Source of the DNA: Bacteroidales bacterium | GTDB lineage: Bacteria > Bacteroidota > Bacteroidia > Bacteroidales > UBA932 | Assembly: GCA_016281015.1 (NCBI GenBank) | Contig: JAEEHS010000050.1 | Location: 1-64,000 of the forward strand | Direction: 5' to 3' | DNA: 64,000 nucleotides | Shown here: positions 53,587 through 63,132 of the stretch, one piece after another | Position numbering within the stretch: position 1 is the stretch's first letter | Layout: each line of letters starts with the position of its first letter | Notes under the pieces: generated by a model | Database searches by the model: none | Told to the model about the DNA's origin: nothing | Seen by the model: only the letters and a program-made list of their open reading frames with translations | Program-made: the position numbers and the translations under genes

Positions 53587-53617
53587 TTGCAAATACCGCG
53601 CCGAAACCGTATCTTTG
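53587..53617 (+). promoter_or_regulatory. rlmH promoter, ATG eight bases after the -7 element
   Basis: TTG at 53587-53589, a 20-base spacer and TATCTTTG at 53610-53617 match the consensus. ATG 53626 begins eight bases further on, predicting an almost leaderless transcript. Confidence 0.75.
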
Positions 53618-53625
53618 TTCGGATT

Positions 53626-54099
53626 ATGGAATTGACGCTCTTGACAGTCGGAAAGACCGACGTGAAATGGGTGAAGGAAGGACTGGACCTCTATACGGCC
53701 CGGCTCACCCATTATGCACCCTTCCGGGTAGAAGAGATTCCTCAGCTTAAGAATGCGGGAAGCCTGACCCGGGAGCAGATCAAGCAGAAAGAGGGAGCGT
53801 TGATCCTGGACCGGGTCGCCCCCGGAGTGCGGCTGATCCTGCTGGACGAGCATGGGCGGGAATTCCGTTCCCTGGAATTTGCCGACTATCTGGGAGCGGC
53901 GCTCGCGGGCGGCGGCAAGGGCCTGTGCTTTGTCATCGGCGGGGCTTACGGCTTCTCCGAGGCGGTCTATCAGCGGAGCCAGGGACGCATTTCCCTGTCG
54001 AAAATGACTTTTTCGCACCAGATGGTCCGCGCCATCTTTGCCGAACAGCTCTACCGGGCCTTCACGATCCTCAAAGGCGAACCTTATCACCATGAGTAG
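53626..54099 (+). CDS. rlmH: 23S rRNA (pseudouridine-1915-N3)-methyltransferase RlmH
   Basis: A 157-residue SPOUT methyltransferase that methylates pseudouridine 1915 of 23S rRNA in assembled ribosomes. Landmarks are the LTLLTVGKTDVKWVKEGLDLY start, ILLDEHGREFRSLEFA (about 77-92), the SAM-binding knot FVIGGAYGFSEAV (about 104-116) and the C-terminal FSHQMVRAIFAEQLYRAFTI with KGEPYHHE at the end. ATG 53626 gives the standard length. Its end overlaps the histidine kinase start by eight bases. Confidence 0.97.
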   Translation: MELTLLTVGKTDVKWVKEGLDLYTARLTHYAPFRVEEIPQLKNAGSLTREQIKQKEGALILDRVAPGVRLILLDEHGREFRSLEFADYLGAALAGGGKGLCFVIGGAYGFSEAVYQRSQGRISLSKMTFSHQMVRAIFAEQLYRAFTILKGEPYHHE

Positions 54100-57000
54100 C
54101 ATCCGTCTCCATACCCGTTCGCTTGCCGGTGCCATCCTCTCCGGCGTGGCCGCTCTCCTGATGGGGGTGGCCCTGCTGGTGAACCGGGGCCATCCGGATG
54201 CGGAGTCGGCCGCCCGGGACCTCGGCCGGCGGATCGAAGTCCGGCTGGACATCCTGGACACGTACGTCCAGACGGCCCTCGAGGCGGATCCGTCCGACTG
54301 GCTGCCGCTGGACGGACTGCCGGAGGACATGGTCGTGTACCGCTATGTGGAGGATACGCTCCAGAGCTGGGCCCACCAGTTTCCGCTGCTTTCGGACGAT
54401 CTTCGGCCGCGGACGGTCATCCAGCGGCTCGGGGATGCCCGCAGCGCGCTCTCGTCCCCGCTGACGCAGGTGACGGACCGGCTCTCTTTTGTCAACTATG
54501 GACCGAAATGGTTCCTGGTCCGCTCGGTGAAAGGAGAGGGATTCCAACTGATTGCGGGCCTGGAAATGATGAATGAACTGAGGGCCGGGTCCATGAACGG
54601 CGTCAACCGCCGTTTTTCCCTGGCGGACGGCTACAGTCTCCAGCCGCTTTCTTCCGGGGTGGGGGTTCCGGTCCATGTCCGGGGCGCTCCGCTGCTGAAA
54701 GTGACCTCTGAACAGCTTTCCGACCCGGAGCGGTACAACGGTTTCCTGTTCTGGCTGTCAGTCCTGCTGGGACTGGTCGGCTCGCTGCTTTTCCTGTCGG
54801 GCCGGCCGGTGTGGTCTCGTTTTAGTGTGGTCCTGCTTTGCCAGGGGGCCTTCCTGACCTGGATTTATTTCTATGGACAGCACCTGAGCCGGGCTTCGCA
54901 GCTGTTTTCGCCGCTCCTGTATGCCGACGGGCCGTTCCTGTATTCGCTGGGGGCGGTGGTGGTGGTCAACCTGGCCGTGACGGTCTTGACCCTGAGTCTG
55001 TTCCTGATGCGCTTCACCCTGTTGAAGGAAATCCGAAGGCCCCGTGGCGACTGGACGAGTGCGCTCGCCCTGCTTGTGGCCGTGTTTGTGGCCATCTGCA
55101 TTTCAGCCTATACCCACATGGCCTTCCGCAGCATCCTCATCAATTCGGGAATTTGCCTGGAACTGTATAAGGTGCCGCTTCTGACCGGCTATACGGCGGT
55201 TGTGTACCTGTCGTTCCTGCTACTGGTCGTCACCCTGCCGCTTCTTGCCCAGATGGTCTCGCCGCTTGTGAGGCGTCTGACAGGTCTTCGTTACGACAGT
55301 TTTTCCTCCCGTGGCCGGCTGGTTTTCTCCTCCCTGGCGGCTACCTACTTCGTGATTGCCGCCGCGGTGCTGGGACTGCGCAAGGAGCGGAGCAGTGTCG
55401 AGGCCTGGGCGGCCCGCCTAGCCATGGACCGGGACATTTCCCTGGAAATCCAGCTCCGGGGAGCGGAGCAGCAGATCGCGGCGGACCCGGTCATGGGAGC
55501 CTTGGCCCAGCTGGAGGGTGGGGGCGGCCTGATCCGGGGACGGCTCGTCAACGCTTACATGAGCCGCCTTTCCCAGGACTATGATATTTCCGCCCATATC
55601 ATCGGGCGGGATGCCGATTCGGACGGCTTGCTCAATGACCGGATCCGGGGCGGGGTCCGCCTGAGCGAAGGTTCTCATTTCTTTTACAGTTCCTCTTCCG
55701 GCGGCAGAGCCCGGTACACGGGATTCTTTACCTATTTCGATCCGCAGAACGGGCCGGTTTCCCTCCTGCTGCTGGTCGAATCGAAGCACAACCGGGAGGA
55801 CCGGGGCTACCTGTCCCTGATGGGAGTGTCCGAGCCGGGCCGCATTTCCATTCCTCCCCGTTATTCCTACGCCAAATACGTGGGAGGAAAACTGGTTTCC
55901 TACAAGGGCGAATATGCCTATCCGACCCTGGTGACCGGCTCCCTGCCGCAGCGGGACGGCTATGTCCATTTCGTGCGGGAACTCTCGGAGGATGAGGTGG
56001 TGGCCATCTCCCGGCCCGAGACGGTCTGGGTCTATTATCTGGTTGAAGGGGTGCTCTTCGCCCTGATTGCCTATGCGCTGGTGTCGTTGCTGACCCTCCG
56101 GCGCAGCCGCAGGCAGCGGCTCCCGCGGTATTTCCAGACCCGGATTTCCCTGGTGTTGTATCTCTCGCTGATTTTTACCCTGGTGGGCATGGCGGCGTTC
56201 AGCGTCTGGTTCGTCTACCGGCGCAATGCTTCCGACATGCGCAGCATCATGGTTTCGCGCCTGAATATCATCCAGTCCATGACCCAGGACCGGCTCCGGG
56301 AACTCTCTGCAGGCGGGACGGTCCAGCTGCAGGAGGGCCGGGACGCTGTCGAACGGGTTGGGAACAGTCTCCACTGCGATATCTCCCTCTTCGATCCTTC
56401 GGGGGCGCTGCTCTGCTCGACGACGCCGGAAGTGTACGAGCGGATGGTGCTGGGCCGCCGGCTGGACGGCCGGGCCTACCGCGACATCGTGTATGGCCAC
56501 CAGCGGTTCAGCATTTTGCGCGAACGGGTGGGCCGCCGGCCTTTCTATGACCTCCATGCGCCGGTTTTTGACGGGGCGGGCAATCTCGTGGTCATCGTTT
56601 CCTCCCCTTATACCGGCAATACGGTCACCTTGGAGACGGATACGGTGATGCACATCGTGACCATCCTCGTCGCATTCATCCTCCTGCTGATTCTGGCCCG
56701 AATCGTGACCATGGCGGTCATCGCCCGCCTGTTCCGGCCCATTTCCGAGATGCGGGAGAAGATGAAAGTGACTGACGTGGACCATCTGGAGCCCATTGAA
56801 TACACCCAGGAGGACGAGATTTCGCCGCTGGTGGCGGCGTACAACCGGATGGTGGAGGACCTTTCCGAGTCCACCCGGCGCCTGGCCCAGGTGGAGCGCG
56901 ACAAGGCCTGGAACGACATGGCGCGCCGTGTGGCCCATGACATCAAGAATCCGCTGACCCCGATCAAACTCCAACTCCAGATGCTCGCCCGCATGAAGGC

Positions 57001-57574
57001 CTCGGGCAATCCCAGGTGGCAGGAAAAGTTTGACGATGTGTCGGCGACGGTCCTGGAGCATGTGGAGATGCTCTCCGACTCGGCGGACCAGTTCTCGACT
57101 TTTGCCAAACTTTATGACCAGCAGACCGAGGTCCTGGACCTGGATGAACTCATCCGTCAGGAAGTGGCCCTCTACGACACGCGGGAGGATGTGGCAATGG
57201 AGTATTATGGGCTGAGCGGTGCGCTGGTGTCCGGACCGAAGCCGCAGCTGATCCGGGTGATTGTCAACCTGCTGACCAATGCGATGCAGGCCGTGGATGA
57301 ACGCAGCGGCCCCCGCCGGGTGGAACTGTCCCTGCGCAATTCCGTCGTGGACGGCTTCTACGATATCGTCGTGGAGGACAATGGCCCCGGGGTCAGCGAG
57401 GAACTCCGGGAACGGATTTTTACGCCGGACTTTACGACCAAGTCCAGCGGAAGCGGCCTGGGACTTGCCATCTGCCAGAAAATCGTGGAGCACTGCGGCG
57501 GAGAAATCTTTTATTCGAAATCCTTCTCTCTGGGAGGCGCCTGTTTCACGGTCCGCTATCCGAAATTGAAATAA
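54092..57574 (+). CDS. Large NtrY-like sensor histidine kinase
   Basis: A 1160-residue membrane kinase. One N-terminal helix (about 11-30) precedes a first periplasmic region, then a block of about six helices (about 225-435), a second sensor region and two more helices (about 650-715). A further extracytoplasmic segment leads to a last helix pair and HAMP domain (about 850-905). The kinase core has the H-box RRVAHDIKNPLTPIKLQLQ (His949) in the NtrY style, an N-box LTNAMQAVDE, and G-boxes EDNGPGVS and GSGLGLAICQKIVEHCGG. It overlaps rlmH by eight bases. No regulator is adjacent; the NtrC-like protein at 48887 is a candidate. The sensory ligand is unknown. Confidence 0.9.
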   Translation: MSSIRLHTRSLAGAILSGVAALLMGVALLVNRGHPDAESAARDLGRRIEVRLDILDTYVQTALEADPSDWLPLDGLPEDMVVYRYVEDTLQSWAHQFPLLSDDLRPRTVIQRLGDARSALSSPLTQVTDRLSFVNYGPKWFLVRSVKGEGFQLIAGLEMMNELRAGSMNGVNRRFSLADGYSLQPLSSGVGVPVHVRGAPLLKVTSEQLSDPERYNGFLFWLSVLLGLVGSLLFLSGRPVWSRFSVVLLCQGAFLTWIYFYGQHLSRASQLFSPLLYADGPFLYSLGAVVVVNLAVTVLTLSLFLMRFTLLKEIRRPRGDWTSALALLVAVFVAICISAYTHMAFRSILINSGICLELYKVPLLTGYTAVVYLSFLLLVVTLPLLAQMVSPLVRRLTGLRYDSFSSRGRLVFSSLAATYFVIAAAVLGLRKERSSVEAWAARLAMDRDISLEIQLRGAEQQIAADPVMGALAQLEGGGGLIRGRLVNAYMSRLSQDYDISAHIIGRDADSDGLLNDRIRGGVRLSEGSHFFYSSSSGGRARYTGFFTYFDPQNGPVSLLLLVESKHNREDRGYLSLMGVSEPGRISIPPRYSYAKYVGGKLVSYKGEYAYPTLVTGSLPQRDGYVHFVRELSEDEVVAISRPETVWVYYLVEGVLFALIAYALVSLLTLRRSRRQRLPRYFQTRISLVLYLSLIFTLVGMAAFSVWFVYRRNASDMRSIMVSRLNIIQSMTQDRLRELSAGGTVQLQEGRDAVERVGNSLHCDISLFDPSGALLCSTTPEVYERMVLGRRLDGRAYRDIVYGHQRFSILRERVGRRPFYDLHAPVFDGAGNLVVIVSSPYTGNTVTLETDTVMHIVTILVAFILLLILARIVTMAVIARLFRPISEMREKMKVTDVDHLEPIEYTQEDEISPLVAAYNRMVEDLSESTRRLAQVERDKAWNDMARRVAHDIKNPLTPIKLQLQMLARMKASGNPRWQEKFDDVSATVLEHVEMLSDSADQFSTFAKLYDQQTEVLDLDELIRQEVALYDTREDVAMEYYGLSGALVSGPKPQLIRVIVNLLTNAMQAVDERSGPRRVELSLRNSVVDGFYDIVVEDNGPGVSEELRERIFTPDFTTKSSGSGLGLAICQKIVEHCGGEIFYSKSFSLGGACFTVRYPKLK

Positions 57575-57580
57575 ATTGGT

Positions 57581-57588
57581 TATCTTTG
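57581..57588 (+). promoter_or_regulatory. -7 promoter element of engB
   Basis: TATCTTTG lies 16 bases upstream of the engB ATG, between the kinase stop and engB. No matching TTG is present. Confidence 0.45.
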
Positions 57589-57604
57589 TACCGATGGAGG
57601 CATC

Positions 57605-58201
57605 ATGAAGATCACGAACGCCATATTTTCAGGTAGCAGTACGAAGGTGGAGCAGAAGCCTGCCCGGAGACTGCCAGAGTTCGCCTTCATCGGCCGTTCG
57701 AATGTGGGGAAGAGTTCGCTGATCAACTCTCTGACCGGCAACGGCCACCTGGCCAAGACTTCCCAGACACCCGGTAAGACACAGCTGGTCAATCACTTCC
57801 TGATCAACGATAGCTGGTACCTCGTGGACCTGCCGGGCTACGGCTATGCCAAGCTGCCGGACCGGGAACGGGCGAAACTCCGCCATATCATCTGGGACTA
57901 TATCAACCGCAGCGAGGAACTGGTGCTGCTCTTTGTCCTCCTGGACAGCCGGCACGACATGCAGGAAGTGGACCTCCGTTTCATCGCGGAACTGGGCGAG
58001 AAGGGGATTCCCTTCGCCCTGGTCTTCACCAAAGGGGACAAGCAGGGGACGACCGTCCTCTCCGCCCAGGTGGAAAAGAACCGGCAGCGCCTGCTGGAGG
58101 ACTGGGAGGAGCTTCCTCCGGTTTTTGTGACGTCCTCGCGGACGGGCCTTGGAAAAGAAGAAATTATCCAATATATCGGAACTGTTCTTGCTTCATTATG
58201 A
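57605..58201 (+). CDS. engB: Ribosome biogenesis GTP-binding protein EngB (YsxC/YihA)
   Basis: A 198-residue GTPase required for assembly of the large ribosomal subunit. G1 is GRSNVGKSSLINSL (about residues 30-43), G2 region SQTPGKTQ (about 54-61), G3 DLPGYGYAKL (about 76-85) and G4 FTKGDK (about 141-146). ATG 57605 is preferred; an earlier ATG at 57594 is out of frame. The end overlaps the prs start as ATGA (58198-58201), so these genes form an operon. Confidence 0.96.
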   Translation: MKITNAIFSGSSTKVEQKPARRLPEFAFIGRSNVGKSSLINSLTGNGHLAKTSQTPGKTQLVNHFLINDSWYLVDLPGYGYAKLPDRERAKLRHIIWDYINRSEELVLLFVLLDSRHDMQEVDLRFIAELGEKGIPFALVFTKGDKQGTTVLSAQVEKNRQRLLEDWEELPPVFVTSSRTGLGKEEIIQYIGTVLASL

Positions 58202-59193
58202 TCAACGATGTGCACAAGCACCGCATGGTGCTCTTTTCCTGTGAAGCCACCCGGTATTTCGCCGACAAGGTGGTCGTGGCCATGAATAAGCTGAAACAGC
58301 CGGACGAGCCGGATGTCGTGCTCGGCCAGCTGGACATCTCTCATTTCAGCGACGGGGAGTTCCAGCCTTCCTATGCTGAAAGTGTCCGCGGGGCGACCTG
58401 TTTTATCCTGCAGTCCACCTTCCCGCCTTCCGACAACCTGATGGAACTGCTGCTCTCGATCGATGCCGCGAAGCGGGCTTCCGCCAACAAAGTCATCGCC
58501 GTCATGCCGTATTTCGGATGGGCCCGTCAGGACCGCAAGGACAAGCCGCGCGTCTCGATCGGCGCCAAACTGGTGGCGAACATGCTCAAGGCGGCGGGGA
58601 CGGATGCCGTGATGACCTGCGACCTCCATGCCGACCAGATCCAGGGCTTTTTCGACCTGCCGGTGAACCACCTGTATGCCTCCTATGACTTCCTGGACAT
58701 CCTGAAGAAACTCCAGCGGGCCAACAAAGATACCTTCACCATCGCTGCACCGGACATGGGCGGCGCCAAACGGGCCCATGCCTACGCCAAGAACCTCCAC
58801 TGTCCCGTGGTAATCTGCCACAAGACCCGCGCGCGGGCCAATGTGATCGAAAGGATCCAGCCCATCGGCGAGGTGGAAGGCCGGGACATCGTCATTATCG
58901 ACGACATCATCGATACGGCCGGTACCCTGACCGAGGCGGCGAACGAGCTCATGAAGCGGGGTGCCCGCAGCGTACGGGCCTTCGCTACCCATGCCGTGCT
59001 TTCCGGCCCGGCGTACGAACGCATTGACGCTTCTGCCCTGACGGAGGTCTACGTGACCGATACGATTCCGCTGGACCCGGCGAAGAAGGACCTCCAGGGA
59101 AAGATTCGCATCGTGTCGCTCGCCGACACCTTCGCCCGGATGATCCTCAGGGTGTATAACTACGAACCGATCTCTTCCGAATTCCCGCTTTAG
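58198..59193 (+). CDS. prs: Ribose-phosphate pyrophosphokinase
   Basis: A 331-residue PRPP synthetase that transfers pyrophosphate from ATP to ribose 5-phosphate for nucleotide, histidine and tryptophan synthesis. The flexible ATP loop is YFGWARQDRKDKPR (about 102-115), the metal site is DLHADQIQGFF (about 142-152), and the PRPP loop is IVIIDDIIDTAGTL (about 231-244). The N-terminal ~15 residues are more divergent than in classical enzymes. It overlaps engB by four bases and is followed one base later by the small Cys-rich gene. Confidence 0.95.
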   Translation: MINDVHKHRMVLFSCEATRYFADKVVVAMNKLKQPDEPDVVLGQLDISHFSDGEFQPSYAESVRGATCFILQSTFPPSDNLMELLLSIDAAKRASANKVIAVMPYFGWARQDRKDKPRVSIGAKLVANMLKAAGTDAVMTCDLHADQIQGFFDLPVNHLYASYDFLDILKKLQRANKDTFTIAAPDMGGAKRAHAYAKNLHCPVVICHKTRARANVIERIQPIGEVEGRDIVIIDDIIDTAGTLTEAANELMKRGARSVRAFATHAVLSGPAYERIDASALTEVYVTDTIPLDPAKKDLQGKIRIVSLADTFARMILRVYNYEPISSEFPL

Positions 59194-59194
59194 T

Positions 59195-59407
59195 ATGAAA
59201 ACCTTCCTCGCCGCCATCCTTTTCGTCGGGGCCGCCGTGCTGCTACTGGGGGTCAATATTTTCTTTTTCCACCGTCCCTTCCCGGACGGGGAGATCTCGA
59301 CGAATCCGGAGATGAAAAAGCGGGGAATCAAATGCGCCAAGGAGGAGGAACTGGAACTGGAAGCATGCCGCGCCTGTGCGCTTTCGAAAGAATGTAAAAA
59401 GAAATAA
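59195..59407 (+). CDS. Small Cys-rich membrane-anchored protein
   Basis: A 70-residue protein: an N-terminal hydrophobic helix (residues 3-26, [20 protein letters not shown] then NIFFF) and a hydrophilic domain with four cysteines (C47, C58, C61, C67; spacing C-x10-C-x2-C-x5-C) and a Lys-rich tail. A metal or Fe-S site is possible but unproven. It is short yet well placed between prs and der with one-base gaps, which argues for a real gene. I do not recognise a named family. Confidence 0.75.
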   Translation: MKTFLAAILFVGAAVLLLGVNIFFFHRPFPDGEISTNPEMKKRGIKCAKEEELELEACRACALSKECKKK

Positions 59408-59408
59408 T

Positions 59409-60716
59409 ATGGCACTTGTAGCGATTGTGGGAAGGCCGAATGTCGGCAAATCCACCCTTTTCAACCGCCTGGTCGGGATGCGCCAGGCCATCGTGGACGA
59501 AACCGCCGGCGTCACCCGCGACCGGCATTACGGCAAATGTGAATGGTGCGGCCGGGAATTCTCCGTCGTGGATACCGGCGGTTACACCTCCAATTCGGAC
59601 GATGTCTTTGAGGATGCCATCCGCCGTCAGGTAGTGATCGCCATCGAGGAGGCGGATGTGGTCCTGTTCCTGTGCGAGGCGGCGACCGGCATCACGGATT
59701 ATGACGCGGAGATCGCCGATCTGCTGCGGCGCTCGAAAAAGCCGGTGGTCCTGTGTGTCAACAAGGTGGATTCGGGCGAAAAGATGTATGATGCCTATGA
59801 TTTCTACGCCCTGGGCCTGGGGGAAGTCTGGTCCATCTCGGCCGCCAACGGAAGCGGGACGGGCGACCTGCTGGACGAGATTGTCAAGGTCCTGCCAGAA
59901 GAAGACGCTCCGGAAGAGGACCATGCCGAAGTGCCGCACATCGCCATCGTGGGGCGTCCGAACGTGGGCAAGTCTTCGCTGACGAACGCCCTCCTCGGTG
60001 AGGAACGGAACATCGTGACGCCCGTGGCGGGAACGACCCGGGATTCGATCTCGACCTATTACAACAAGTTCGGCCACGAGTTCATGATTGTCGATACGGC
60101 CGGTATGCGCAAACGGGGCAAGGTCAATGAGGACCTGGAATTTTACTCGGTCCTGAGGGCCATGCGGACCATCGAGCATTCGGACGTATGCATCCTGATG
60201 ATCGATGCGACCCTCGGCATGGAGGCCCAGGACATGAACATCTTCAACATCATCCAGAAAAACCGCAAGGGCTGTGTGATCGTCGTGAACAAATGGGACC
60301 TCTTTGAGAAGGATGTCAATACGATGCGGGATTATACCGAGGGCCTGCGCGCCCGCCTGGCCCCGTTCAATGACATTCCGATTCTCTTTACGTCGGTCGT
60401 GGGTAAGCAGCGTATCCTGGACGTGCTGGACGCTGCGGCCCATGTGGCGGAGAACATGAAGCGGCGTATCCCGACCTCCGAACTCAACGATGCCATGCTG
60501 CCGGAGATCGAGAACTATCCGCCGCCTGCCTGGAAGGGAAAATACATCAAGATCAAATATGTGACCCAGCTTCCTACCCGTACCCCGCAGTTTGCTTTCT
60601 TCTGTAACCTGCCCCAGTGGGTAAAGGATCCTTACAAGCGTTTCTTGGAAAACAAACTCCGCGAGCACTTCGACTTCGAGGGTTGTCCCATCCAAGTCTA
60701 TGCCCGCGGGAAATAA
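59409..60716 (+). CDS. der: GTPase Der (EngA), double GTP-binding domains
   Basis: A 435-residue GTPase for 50S ribosome assembly with two consecutive G domains and a C-terminal KH-like domain. Domain 1 has [14 protein letters not shown] and DTGGY and NKVD; domain 2 has [23 protein letters not shown] and NKWD. The KH-like region (about 350-435) ends with [12 protein letters not shown]. It begins one base after the small Cys-rich gene and closes the engB-prs-der run. Confidence 0.97.
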   Translation: MALVAIVGRPNVGKSTLFNRLVGMRQAIVDETAGVTRDRHYGKCEWCGREFSVVDTGGYTSNSDDVFEDAIRRQVVIAIEEADVVLFLCEAATGITDYDAEIADLLRRSKKPVVLCVNKVDSGEKMYDAYDFYALGLGEVWSISAANGSGTGDLLDEIVKVLPEEDAPEEDHAEVPHIAIVGRPNVGKSSLTNALLGEERNIVTPVAGTTRDSISTYYNKFGHEFMIVDTAGMRKRGKVNEDLEFYSVLRAMRTIEHSDVCILMIDATLGMEAQDMNIFNIIQKNRKGCVIVVNKWDLFEKDVNTMRDYTEGLRARLAPFNDIPILFTSVVGKQRILDVLDAAAHVAENMKRRIPTSELNDAMLPEIENYPPPAWKGKYIKIKYVTQLPTRTPQFAFFCNLPQWVKDPYKRFLENKLREHFDFEGCPIQVYARGK

Positions 60717-60731
60717 GCAATCGGAAAATAC

Positions 60732-61003
60732 CTATTCAATCTTCTGCAGGATTTCTGTCTGCAGATGCTCCATATTGAGGCTGAATACGTCGTGGCGTAC
60801 ATAGCCCAGATTGGGCACATACCAGTTCTCCAGATATTGGTCCAGGTGGTGCATCGGGGCTTCCTCTTTCTTGCGTTGGCCGATACCAGGGAATCTACCT
60901 CGAAATCATTTTCATGGTCTTGAACTTGTAGCGCTCGTAGTAAAGCTTGCAGCCGGCCTTGGTGCAGAAATAGAGTTCACCGGCAAAGGCGGTGATGCCA
61001 AAA
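60732..61003 (-). pseudogene. Degraded gene remnant with one frameshift
   Basis: On the minus strand, one frame (about 61003-60895) reads FAGELYFCTKAGCKLYYERYK and reaches a stop. The next frame takes over at once as GRFPGIGQRKKEEAPMHHL and continues with VPNLGYVRHDVFSLNMEHL to a stop at 60732-60734. Joined by a one-base shift, they make about 88 residues with good codon use. Both a start and an upstream half are missing. This looks like the C-terminal remnant of a cytoplasmic protein, possibly an oxidoreductase; the family is not recognised. The remainder of 60717-61075 shows nothing further, and the frames there on either strand are not convincing genes. Confidence 0.65.
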
Positions 61004-61075
61004 AGAGAAATGTAAGAAAAAATGCGTATTTTTAGCACGTGAAACTGAAGATTGTCCATACTAATAACCCTTGAT

Positions 61076-61933
61076 ATGAAAAGAATCCTGTTTGTACTGC
61101 TCTTTGCTCTGATGTCGGTCCTTCCGTCCCGGGCTGGGAAAATGGTCACGGACAGCCTCCGGAGCGAGGTGCTCGGCGCCACCATCCGGTACAATGTCTA
61201 TCTGCCGGACGGTTTTGACGAGGGAAGGGACCGTTATCCGGTGATTTATCTCCTCCATGGGCTTTCGGATGATTACCGGGCCTGGCAGAAAAAAGGCCTG
61301 ATGAAAATGGTCGCGGATGAACTGATCGCCTCCGGCGAATGTGTCCCTTCGGTCATCATAATGCCGAACGCCGGCGGACCGGATGTCCATCATACCCAGA
61401 ACGGCTACTTCAACGTGGAGAACTGGCCCTATGAGGAGTTCTTCTTTACGGAACTGATGCCGCAGCTGGAACTGAAATACCGCTGTATCCGGGACAAGGC
61501 CCACCGCGCCATCATGGGCCTGTCGATGGGAGGCGGCGGATCCGTCGTCTATTGCCAGCGGCATCCTGAACTCTTCTCTTCCTGCTTTGCGATGAGCGCC
61601 TGGCTGGACAACAAGCATGACATGGTCCGTCCCGCCCTGGAACGGAGCGACAAACTCCGGATCGTCTGCCAGTCCGTCATCGATCATTCCGCGCTGGACT
61701 TCCTGGATGCCGCTTCCGAAGAAACGGTTCGGAAGTTAAAGACGATCAAGTGGTTCGCGGATTGCGGGGATGACGACAGACTCCTTCCGCTGACATTGGA
61801 TTTCTACCAGAAGATGCAGCAGAAGGGGATCCCCTGCGAACTGCGTGTGAGGAACGGAGTCCATAACTGGGAATACTGGCACTACAGCCTCCGAACGGCC
61901 CTGCCTTTCGCCTCGCGTAACTTCGGGAAATAA
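61076..61933 (+). CDS. Secreted esterase of the S-formylglutathione-hydrolase/feruloyl-esterase fold
   Basis: A 285-residue exported hydrolase. ATG 61076 starts a signal peptide (MKRILFVLLFALMSVLPSRA). The esterase-D-type fold shows PVIYLLHGLSDDY, a nucleophile elbow GLSMGGG (about residue 155), an Asp region DCGDDDRLLP (about 232) and a terminal His in NGVHNWEYW. Family members hydrolyse acyl, feruloyl or acetyl esters of plant polysaccharides or thioesters. The specific substrate is unknown. It lies 12 bases upstream of xseA. Confidence 0.9.
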   Translation: MKRILFVLLFALMSVLPSRAGKMVTDSLRSEVLGATIRYNVYLPDGFDEGRDRYPVIYLLHGLSDDYRAWQKKGLMKMVADELIASGECVPSVIIMPNAGGPDVHHTQNGYFNVENWPYEEFFFTELMPQLELKYRCIRDKAHRAIMGLSMGGGGSVVYCQRHPELFSSCFAMSAWLDNKHDMVRPALERSDKLRIVCQSVIDHSALDFLDAASEETVRKLKTIKWFADCGDDDRLLPLTLDFYQKMQQKGIPCELRVRNGVHNWEYWHYSLRTALPFASRNFGK

Positions 61934-61945
61934 CGGACGCGCGGC

Positions 61946-63130
61946 ATGGGAAAGGACTATCTGGACCTGCTGGACCTCCAGGAGCGAATCAAGGAAAGCA
62001 TCGAAGAAGCTTTTCCGGAGCGGCTGTGGGTGAGGGCGGAGATTGCATCGCTCTCTCCGCGTGCCAACGGGCACTGCTACCTCTCGCTGACCCAGTCCTG
62101 CGGCGGAAAAGTTGTCGCGGAGAGCCGGGCCATGATCTGGAAATGGCAGTATCCCCAGCTGAAGGCTTTTTTCGAGCAGGAGACTTCCCAGTCGCTGAAG
62201 GCCGGTATCACCGTCCTGGTACGGGTCCAGGTCAGTTTCAGCGAACTCTACGGGGTCAGTCTGTTCATTGATGACATCGATCCGGCCTTTACCCTCGGCG
62301 AAGCTGCCCTGGAGCGCAAACGCAATCTAGAGAAGCTGACGGCGGAAGGCTATTTGGAAATGCAGCAGGAACTCGGCCTGCCGCGCCTGCCGGGCCGCCT
62401 GGCCGTGATCACCTCCGCAACGGCCGCCGGATGGGGCGACTTCCAGCGGCACATCGCCGAATCGGGTTATGCCATCGGTGTCACCTTGTTCGAAGCCCTG
62501 ATGCAGGGCGACGCCGCTCCTGCCTCCATCATGGACGCCCTGACGGAAGCCCAGGAGCAGCCCTTCGACGCCATCCTGATCCTCCGGGGCGGCGGCAGCG
62601 AGCTGGACCTGGCGTGTTTCGACGATTTCGACCTCGCCGTCGCTATCTCCACCTGCCCGCTGCCGGTGGTGACCGCCATCGGCCATGAACGCGATGTCCA
62701 TATCGCGGACCTGGTTGCCAACCGCTCCGTCAAGACCCCGACCGCCCTGGCCGACCTCTTTATCGACGCTTTTGCCGCGGAAGACGCCCGCATAGACGCC
62801 ATTGAACAGCGCATCCAGACAGCCGTCCTCAGGCGCCGCCAGGAAAAACTTGCGGCGCTGGAACGTCCTCTGACAGAGCTGGTTCACCGTCTACGTTTCG
62901 CCTTTTCCGCCAGGCTGGGCGATGCCCTGTCCACCCTCTCGCTCGCGGAAGCGGGAATCCGGAGCTCCGACCCCCGCAACATCCTGTCCCTCGGCTATGT
63001 ACTGGTAACCGGCCCGGATGACAAGATCCTCAAGAGCGTGAAAAAGATATCTCCCGGTGACCGCATCGGAGTTCGCCTCCGCGACGGTTCCCTGACCGCG
63101 ATAGTGGATGAAATAGTAAAAACCACATAA
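61946..63130 (+). CDS. xseA: Exodeoxyribonuclease VII large subunit
   Basis: The nuclease subunit of ExoVII (394 residues), which degrades single-stranded DNA in both directions. An N-terminal OB fold (WVRAEIASLSPRANGHCYLSL, about 29-49) is followed by the catalytic domain: VITSATAAGWGDFQ, ILRGGGSELDLACFDD and TAIGHERDVHIADLVAN with GxxxD-like acidic residues, then TPTALADLF. The helical region (about 270-330) would bind the small subunit. xseB follows after two bases. Confidence 0.95.
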   Translation: MGKDYLDLLDLQERIKESIEEAFPERLWVRAEIASLSPRANGHCYLSLTQSCGGKVVAESRAMIWKWQYPQLKAFFEQETSQSLKAGITVLVRVQVSFSELYGVSLFIDDIDPAFTLGEAALERKRNLEKLTAEGYLEMQQELGLPRLPGRLAVITSATAAGWGDFQRHIAESGYAIGVTLFEALMQGDAAPASIMDALTEAQEQPFDAILILRGGGSELDLACFDDFDLAVAISTCPLPVVTAIGHERDVHIADLVANRSVKTPTALADLFIDAFAAEDARIDAIEQRIQTAVLRRRQEKLAALERPLTELVHRLRFAFSARLGDALSTLSLAEAGIRSSDPRNILSLGYVLVTGPDDKILKSVKKISPGDRIGVRLRDGSLTAIVDEIVKTT

Positions 63131-63132
63131 TA

